In this document: positions 6,595-10,271 of the stretch, in pieces
How positions within the stretch are numbered: the first letter of the stretch is position 1
Layout of the letters: every line of letters starts with the position of its first letter
Assembly: GCA_002369195.1 (NCBI GenBank)
Contig: DFEW01000002.1
Location: 11,574-21,844, forward strand
DNA length: 10,271 nt
Direction of reading: 5' to 3'
Source: Christensenella sp. UBA3792
Lineage (GTDB): Bacteria; Bacillota; Clostridia; Christensenellales; CAG-138
Position numbers and translations under genes: made by a program
The notes under the pieces: model-generated
The model's input: the letters and a program-made list of their open reading frames with translations, nothing else
Databases searched by the model: none
Told to the model about the DNA's origin: nothing

Positions 6595-7284
6595 TCAGAA
6601 CTTCAATGCGTTGAACTTGACGCCCGGGCCCATCGTGGAGGAAACCACGACGCTGCGCAGGTAGGTGCCCTTCGCCGCTGCCGGCTTCGCCTTGACGATC
6701 GCATCCATCAGGGTGTTGAGGTTCTCTTCGAGCTTGTCAACGCCGAAGGACTTCTTGCCGATCGGGCAGTGGATGATGTTGGTCTTGTCGACGCGGTATT
6801 CAACCTTACCGGCTTTGATGTCGTGAACCGCCTTGGTGACGTCCATGGTGACGGTACCGCTCTTGGGGTTCGGCATCAAGCCCTTCGGGCCGAGGACGCG
6901 GCCGATGCGGCCGACAACGCCCATCATGTCAGGGGTCGCAACGCAGACGTCAAATCCGAACCAGTTCTCAGTCTGGATCTTCTTGACCATATCTTCGTCA
7001 CCGACGAAGTCTGCGCCTGCCTCGAGTGCTTCGCGCGCCTTATCGGCCTTTGCGAAAACGAGGACGCGGACGGTCTTGCCCGTGCCGTGCGGCAGAACGA
7101 TCGCGCCGCGGACCTGCTGGTCTGCGTGACGGGAGTCGACGCCCAGACGGACGGAAACCTCGATGGTCTCATCAAACTTGCACTTCGCCGTCTCGAGCAC
7201 CGCTTCGAGGCCCTCGCGGACGTCGTACTGCTTGGTGCTGTCGATCAGCTTCTTGCTCTCGATATAATTCTTACCGTGCTTCAT
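6595..7284 (-). CDS. rplA: Ribosomal protein L1
   Basis: Protein of the 50S L1 stalk, which helps deacylated tRNA leave the E site; in many bacteria it also represses its own operon by binding the leader mRNA. The 229-residue product has the usual length. The family motif [15 protein letters not shown] and the earlier [17 protein letters not shown] are present. The ATG at 7284 is chosen over one ten codons earlier because GAGGAGG lies eight bases upstream; this site begins within the rplK stop codon, and only 13 bases separate the genes. In most bacteria rplJ and rplL follow; here a terminator and an unrelated lipoprotein gene do. Confidence 0.98.
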   Translation of the reverse strand: MKHGKNYIESKKLIDSTKQYDVREGLEAVLETAKCKFDETIEVSVRLGVDSRHADQQVRGAIVLPHGTGKTVRVLVFAKADKAREALEAGADFVGDEDMVKKIQTENWFGFDVCVATPDMMGVVGRIGRVLGPKGLMPNPKSGTVTMDVTKAVHDIKAGKVEYRVDKTNIIHCPIGKKSFGVDKLEENLNTLMDAIVKAKPAAAKGTYLRSVVVSSTMGPGVKFNALKF

Positions 7285-7297
7285 CGTTCGTTCCTCC

Positions 7298-7723
7298 TCA
7301 GTCTTCCACGACAACGCCCATGGAGCGAGCCGTACCCGCGACCATGCTCATTGCGGTCTCAACGGAAGCCGCGTTCAGGTCGGGCATCTTGAGCTCCGCG
7401 ATCTCGCGGACCTGCGCCTTGGTGATCTTCGCAACCTTCGTCTTGTTGGGAACGCCGGACGCCTTTTCGAGGTTGCAGGCCTTCTTGATGAGGACCGCCG
7501 CCGGAGGCGTCTTGGTGATGAACGAGAAGCTGTGATCCGCGTAAACCGTGATCACGACGGGGATAATGAGACCCGCCTGCTTGTTCGTGCGCTCATTGAA
7601 CTCTTTGCAGAAGCCCATGATGTTGACGCCGTGCTGGCCCAGTGCGGGACCGACCGGCGGTGCCGGCGTTGCCTTGCCGGCGGGGATCTGCAGCTTCACA
7701 TAACCTGTGATCTTTTTTGCCAT
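7298..7723 (-). CDS. rplK: Ribosomal protein L11
   Basis: Protein of the GTPase-associated centre of the 50S subunit, contacting elongation factors and, in stringent response, RelA-type enzymes. The 141-residue length is standard. It begins [20 protein letters not shown], with the conserved Pro-rich [16 protein letters not shown] and the C-terminal 23S rRNA-binding domain ending [10 protein letters not shown]. The ATG at 7723 has AGGAG eight bases upstream; a longer reading would extend into the leader without a ribosome site. It lies 76 bases after nusG, the longest gap in the cluster, and that gap holds the candidate regulatory hairpins. Confidence 0.98.
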   Translation of the reverse strand: MAKKITGYVKLQIPAGKATPAPPVGPALGQHGVNIMGFCKEFNERTNKQAGLIIPVVITVYADHSFSFITKTPPAAVLIKKACNLEKASGVPNKTKVAKITKAQVREIAELKMPDLNAASVETAMSMVAGTARSMGVVVED

Positions 7724-7754
7724 TGCTGTTTCTCCTATCTTTTTTCGTATAGTT

Positions 7755-7780
7755 GTGGTGCGGGGTGCCTCCCCTTCCAC
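7755..7780 (-). promoter_or_regulatory. Two-tier stem-loop in the rplK leader, candidate L1-binding element
   Basis: On the minus strand GTGG (7780-7777) pairs with CCAC (7758-7755) and GGGG (7774-7771) with CCCC (7765-7762). The two helices are separated by an asymmetric internal loop (AA against GCA) and capped by a five-base loop. Known L1 sites in rplK-rplA leaders have two short helices with an asymmetric loop. The sequence does not clearly match the L1 consensus I recall, so this is a candidate only. Confidence 0.35.
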
Positions 7781-7786
7781 GATTCA

Positions 7787-7801
7787 AAGCGCAAAGCGCT
7801 T
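7787..7801. repeat. Perfect hairpin over the nusG stop codon
   Basis: AAGCGC (7787-7792), AAA, GCGCTT (7796-7801). It overlaps the nusG TAA (7802-7800). No T-run follows, so it is not a standard terminator; it may protect or process the mRNA between nusG and rplK. Confidence 0.4.
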
Positions 7802-8384
7802 AAATCTTCTGTACCTGGAAGAAATCCAGTTCAACCGGTGTTTCTCTGCCGAACATCGATACCGACAGCTTGACCTTCTGACGTTCCGGATCGATCTTTT
7901 CGACGCGGCCGAGGAAGTTCTCAAGCGGGCCGGAAATGACGCGCACCGTTTCGCCGACTTCGATATTGAGCACGATCGGGATGCGTTCGACGCCCATCGA
8001 AACGACTTCTTCGTCCTTCAGCGGGACCGGCTTGCTTCCCGGACCGACAAAGCCCGTGACGCCGCGCGTGTTGCGGATGACGTACCATGCGCGCGGATTC
8101 ATGACGAGCTCGCGCGAGACGCCGCCGCCGCGCTCCTCGGGACGTTCCTTCTCGACGACGTCCACGTTCATTTTGACCATGACGTAGCCGGGATAGACCT
8201 TTCGGGTGACAGATTTGCGTTTTCCGTTCGGCAGGATTTCGATGGTTTCCTCCGTCGGGTACATGACGTCCAGAATGATGTCCGAAAGTCCTGCGTTCTC
8301 GACGGCCTTGATGAGGTCCTCTTTGACCTTATTTTCATACCCCGAATAGGTATGAACCACGTACCATTTCGTTTCCTGACTCAT
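7800..8384 (-). CDS. nusG: Transcription termination/antitermination factor NusG, with an insertion
   Basis: Elongation factor that binds RNA polymerase through its NGN domain and links it to Rho or the ribosome through its KOW domain. The 194-residue product has the NGN domain at about 5-125 (KWYVVHTYSGYENKVKEDL; VYPGYVMVKM at 63-72; WYVIRNTRGVTGFVGPGSKP at 100-119) and the KOW domain at 143-194 (GETVRVISGPLENFLGRVEK; FGRETPVELDF). Compared with B. subtilis NusG, roughly 20 residues are inserted at about 73-95, between the VMVKM strand and the AWYVIRNT strand, rich in Glu/Arg/Gly. The ATG follows the secE stop by five bases and has no good SD of its own, so translation is probably coupled to secE. 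Confidence 0.96.
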   Translation of the reverse strand: MSQETKWYVVHTYSGYENKVKEDLIKAVENAGLSDIILDVMYPTEETIEILPNGKRKSVTRKVYPGYVMVKMNVDVVEKERPEERGGGVSRELVMNPRAWYVIRNTRGVTGFVGPGSKPVPLKDEEVVSMGVERIPIVLNIEVGETVRVISGPLENFLGRVEKIDPERQKVKLSVSMFGRETPVELDFFQVQKI

Positions 8385-8389
8385 GGGCG

Positions 8390-9091
8390 TTATCCGTTGA
8401 TTTCAAAGATGTCGCCGACAACCAGTTCGCCGGTCGTCTCTTCATTCGTCGTTGCCGGAGCGCTCTCGGGGCTGTGATCCAGCGCCGCCTTGACGGGCGT
8501 ATAGAAGATCAGGTCGAGAACGTAGATCAGGAGCGCGAACGCGAGAACGAACACCAGAACGACAGCGGTTGCCTTGACGAGTTCCTTCCAAGAAAGCCAC
8601 GTAAGCTTCTTGACCTCGCCGGTCATCTCCTTGATATACACCTGCCAGCGCGACTTCATCGCAAGGATCGCCAGGACGATGATCGCCAGAGCGAGCAGCG
8701 CGAATACGAGCGCGAACAGATGCGTGCCGATGTTCACCGCGAAGAAGATCAGCGGGAACAGCATGAAGATGATTGCCGCGATGCAGCATGCCTGGAATCT
8801 GCCGTAGGAACGCGCATCATTCTTCTTGAACAGCTGCAGAAACGCACCGAACGCCAGAATGACGGCGCCGACTGCCATCAGGACGTATGCAACGGTCTGA
8901 CCGCCGTGGTTGGGGTCTACTGCCGCTTCACTCTCCGCTGCCTTGTCAAACAGCTTCAGCAGCATGGAATTTGTAAACAAATCGACCATCGAAGCCGCAA
9001 AGGCAAGGATGCCGAGAACCAGCAGCAGAACCGTCAAAAGCTGCAGCGTTTTGGCCGCCTTCTGCGCCTTCAAATCCTGAACGTTTGCCAT
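8390..9091 (-). CDS. secE: SecE translocase subunit with long N-terminal membrane extension
   Basis: SecE clamps SecY in the protein-conducting channel. The family core is residues 150-200: amphipathic helix VYIKEMTGEVKKLTWLSWKEL (151-171) and membrane segment about 175-197. The usual W-P-S-R/K is W-L-S-W here (165-168). Gram-positive SecE is typically about 60-80 residues with one membrane span and E. coli has 127 with three, whereas this product is 233 residues. The additional part has four hydrophobic segments, at about 16-38, 67-88, 101-121 and 125-145, with an acidic loop at 49-62. The C-terminal tail after 198 is also unusual, about 35 residues, Ser/Thr/Glu-rich. AGGAG six bases before the ATG, overlapping the rpmG stop, supports the start; the internal Met145 has no ribosome site. 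Identity is secure from the core and from its place between rpmG and nusG; the role of the extension is unknown. Confidence 0.9.
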   Translation of the reverse strand: MANVQDLKAQKAAKTLQLLTVLLLVLGILAFAASMVDLFTNSMLLKLFDKAAESEAAVDPNHGGQTVAYVLMAVGAVILAFGAFLQLFKKNDARSYGRFQACCIAAIIFMLFPLIFFAVNIGTHLFALVFALLALAIIVLAILAMKSRWQVYIKEMTGEVKKLTWLSWKELVKATAVVLVFVLAFALLIYVLDLIFYTPVKAALDHSPESAPATTNEETTGELVVGDIFEING

Positions 9092-9103
9092 GGTGAACTC
9101 CTA

Positions 9104-9253
9104 TTACTTGGACTCTCTGTGCAGGGTGTGCTTACGGCAGAAACGGCAGTACTTGTTGAACTCAAGACGATCGGGGTCGTTCTTCTTGTTCTTGAAGGTA
9201 TTGTAGTTTCTCTGCTTGCATTCGGTGCAGGCCAGGGTGATTTTAACGCGCAT
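9104..9253 (-). CDS. rpmG: Ribosomal protein L33, zinc-ribbon form
   Basis: A 49-residue 50S protein, [20 protein letters not shown] followed by a Lys-rich middle and [15 protein letters not shown]. Cys9, Cys12, Cys36 and Cys39 form two CxxC pairs, the zinc-binding (C+) form of L33; many bacteria also carry a zinc-free copy, and none is visible here. AGGAGG at 9267-9262 is eight bases before the ATG. It is the first gene of the cluster and ends 12 bases before secE, whose SD overlaps its stop codon. It is the usual leading gene of this cluster in Gram-positive genomes. Confidence 0.97.
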   Translation of the reverse strand: MRVKITLACTECKQRNYNTFKNKKNDPDRLEFNKYCRFCRKHTLHRESK

Positions 9254-9281
9254 TGTATGCTCCTCCTAAAGTTTTTCCATC

Positions 9282-9304
9282 AAAAACGAGCCCCCAACGG
9301 GGGC
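9282..9304 (-). terminator. Terminator-like hairpin at the 5' end of the rpmG transcript
   Basis: GCCCCC (9304-9299), GTT, GGGGGC (9295-9290), then TCG and TTTTT (9286-9282). It has the form of an intrinsic terminator but lies between the predicted promoter and rpmG, starting about three bases after the predicted transcription start. It may be an attenuator, a 5' protective stem, or a stop for transcription from upstream. Confidence 0.6.
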
Positions 9305-9313
9305 ACCTTGAAT

Positions 9314-9342
9314 AAGGTATCACAACGCGTGCCGTTTGTCAA
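9314..9342 (-). promoter_or_regulatory. Promoter of the rpmG-secE-nusG-rplK-rplA cluster
   Basis: A perfect TTGACA (9342-9337), 17 bases, then TACCTT (9319-9314) preceded by TGA, an extended -10 that offsets the poor hexamer. Predicted start near 9307. A perfect 12-base palindrome, GTTTTGCAAAAC, lies just upstream at 9350-9361. Confidence 0.7.
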
Positions 9343-9456
9343 CGAAAAAGTTTTGCAAAACCCAAAGTTTTTTTGCTATCCGTCGAAAACCGCGTCGTCT
9401 TTGTCCGATTCGATCGCAGCCGGGTCCGCAAGGGCGCCTGCCGGCGCGTTTCGGTG

Positions 9457-9487
9457 AAAAAGCGGGAGCCGATTTGCTCGACTCCCG
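9457..9487 (-). terminator. Terminator after the transporter operon
   Basis: CGGGAGTCGA (9487-9478) and TCGGCTCCCG (9472-9463) form a ten-pair stem with one T-G pair and a five-base loop, then C and TTTTT (9461-9457). It ends the unit containing the ABC ATPase and the small membrane protein. Confidence 0.9.
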
Positions 9488-9514
9488 TTTTCATTTGTAT
9501 CGTATCCGATCCGA

Positions 9515-9691
9515 TCAGCCGCAGCGCAAGAACAGCAGAAACGTTGCTCCGACGATGATGCCGATCAAAATCAGACAGGGAAGCGCGATCGTGAGGAACC
9601 CCGAGAGCATCAGCGCGGTCATATCGTGCTTTTCGAGCTGAACCTCTTCGTCCTCCAACGCCGCCTTCCGGTTCTCTTCCGATGTGCGCAT
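9515..9691 (-). CDS. Small single-pass membrane protein after the Opp ATPase
   Basis: A 58-residue open frame from the ATG at 9691 to the TGA at 9517-9515. Residues 1-25 are hydrophilic and rich in Glu/Lys (MRTSEENRKAALEDEEVQLE), and 26-55 form one hydrophobic segment ending LRCG. It starts three bases after the ATPase stop codon, and GAGG inside the end of that gene lies eight bases before the ATG, so translation is likely coupled. A terminator follows. I do not recognise the family. The position suggests an accessory of the peptide transporter, but that is inference only. Confidence 0.72.
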   Translation of the reverse strand: MRTSEENRKAALEDEEVQLEKHDMTALMLSGFLTIALPCLILIGIIVGATFLLFLRCG

Positions 9692-9694
9692 GGG

Positions 9695-10271
9695 TTACGC
9701 CTCGGTCTTGGTCGTCTTCGCCGAGATCAGCAGGTTCTTGTTCTCGTCGATCTTTCTTTCCGGGAAGTGGCACGCGCAGAAGTGACCCGGCTCGATCTCC
9801 ACGAGCGGCGGCGCAACTCTGCGGCACTTATCCTGCACCATGTAGCAGCGGGTGCAGAACTTGCAGCCGGCCGGCGGATTCACCGGGCTCGGAATGTTGC
9901 CTTCGAGAATGATACGTTCCTTGTCCGCGGAACCGGCTTCCGTCGTCGGGATCGAGGACAGCAGCGCGACCGTGTACGGATGGCGCGGATCGTCGAAAAT
10001 CGTCTTCTTGTCGGACAGCTCGACGATGTTGCCGAGGTACATGACCGCGATACGGTCGGAAATGAACTTAACGACCGACAGGTCATGCGAAATGAACATG
10101 TAGGTCAGGTGCTGCTTTTCCTTCAGTTCCTGCAGAAGGTTGATGATCTGGGACTGAATGGAAACGTCCAGCGCGGATACGCACTCGTCGCAGACAACGA
10201 ACTTCGGCTGAACCGCCAGCGCACGCGCGATGCAGATACGCTGTCTCTGGCCGCCGGAGAACTGGTGCGGA
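9695..10271 (-). CDS. Oligopeptide/dipeptide ABC transporter ATP-binding protein (5' end beyond window)
   Basis: C-terminal 191 residues of an OppF/DppF-type ATPase, which powers peptide import by paired nucleotide-binding subunits under a membrane permease. Visible in order are the ABC signature FSGGQRQR (SGGQ at 10258-10247), ARALAVQP, Walker B FVVCDE followed by [10 protein letters not shown] (the catalytic Glu is present; Cys stands where Pro is usual), and the switch His in FISHDLSVV. The Opp-family C-terminal extension has [12 protein letters not shown], then six residues to another Cys, then FCACHF. The Cys spacing C-x5-C-x6-C plus a distal Cys matches the pattern I recall from peptide-transporter ATPases reported to hold an iron-sulphur cluster. 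The Walker A part is outside the window. It could be either the F or the D subunit; being last before an accessory gene and a terminator favours F. Confidence 0.93.
   Translation of the reverse strand, partial: PHQFSGGQRQRICIARALAVQPKFVVCDECVSALDVSIQSQIINLLQELKEKQHLTYMFISHDLSVVKFISDRIAVMYLGNIVELSDKKTIFDDPRHPYTVALLSSIPTTEAGSADKERIILEGNIPSPVNPPAGCKFCTRCYMVQDKCRRVAPPLVEIEPGHFCACHFPERKIDENKNLLISAKTTKTEA

Noticed and set aside
9434..9447. GCGCC-TGCC-GGCGC hairpin upstream of rpmG
   Set aside because: There is no T-run on either strand and no gene nearby to serve; short GC hairpins are expected by chance at this base composition.
9305..9456. Possible tRNA or small ORF between the transporter unit and the rpmG promoter
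   Set aside because: No cloverleaf signature (no TTCGA/TTCAA arm with acceptor pairing) and no frame with a ribosome site; apart from the promoter and a 12-base palindrome I see nothing in it.
9339..9827. Minus-strand open frame of 162 codons spanning the transporter 3' end and the rpmG upstream region
   Set aside because: It overlaps the ATPase and the small membrane protein in another frame, crosses a terminator, and has no SD; its composition is Arg-rich noise.
1..10271. CRISPR array, insertion sequence, phage or defence genes
   Set aside because: I saw no regularly spaced repeats, no transposase or integrase motifs, and no terminal inverted repeats. Almost all of the window is accounted for by core genes.

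Overview
The window is about 10.3 kb of GC-rich DNA. Every gene I can support reads on the minus strand, so transcription runs from high to low coordinates. The setting suggests a Gram-positive-type anaerobe of the Bacillota, probably Clostridia. The signs are strong AGGAGG-type ribosome binding sites, a RibU-type ECF substrate-binding protein, a B. subtilis-like NusG, a four-cysteine L33, an M3 oligoendopeptidase F and short leaders with sigma-A type promoters. I cannot name a genus from the sequence.

Layout in order of transcription. (1) 10271-9457: the 3' part of an oligopeptide/dipeptide ABC transporter ATPase (OppF/DppF type), a 58-residue single-pass membrane protein three bases behind it, and a terminator. 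(2) 9342-6558: the translation/secretion/transcription cluster rpmG-secE-nusG-rplK-rplA, with its own promoter, a hairpin at the very start of the transcript, and a terminator after rplA. The usual next genes rplJ-rplL-rpoB are not there. (3) 6526-5291: a lipoprotein with an S41-peptidase-like fold, enclosed by two similar hairpin terminators. (4) 5276-3508: a monocistronic M3 oligoendopeptidase with a dyad on its -35 box. (5) 3464-2752: a monocistronic riboflavin-type ECF S component with a strong promoter and no room for an FMN riboswitch. (6) 2709-1: a LysR-type regulator, a lipoprotein cyclophilin and release factor 2, packed with 10-18 base gaps and likely co-transcribed; release factor 2 runs off the window.

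The peptide genes (Opp ATPase, PepF, the S41-like lipoprotein, the cyclophilin) fit an organism that imports and degrades peptides, but they are separate transcription units and I do not claim that they form one system. Most of the window is core housekeeping. I see no CRISPR array, transposon, phage gene or tRNA. The features that depart from the norm are a SecE with four extra N-terminal membrane segments and an acidic C-terminal tail; a NusG with an insertion of about 20 residues in its NGN domain; a cyclophilin gene with a well-formed internal start that would give a second, cytosolic product; a release factor 2 gene without the programmed frameshift; an S41-like protein lacking lysine at the expected catalytic position; and several promoter-associated dyads and repeats.
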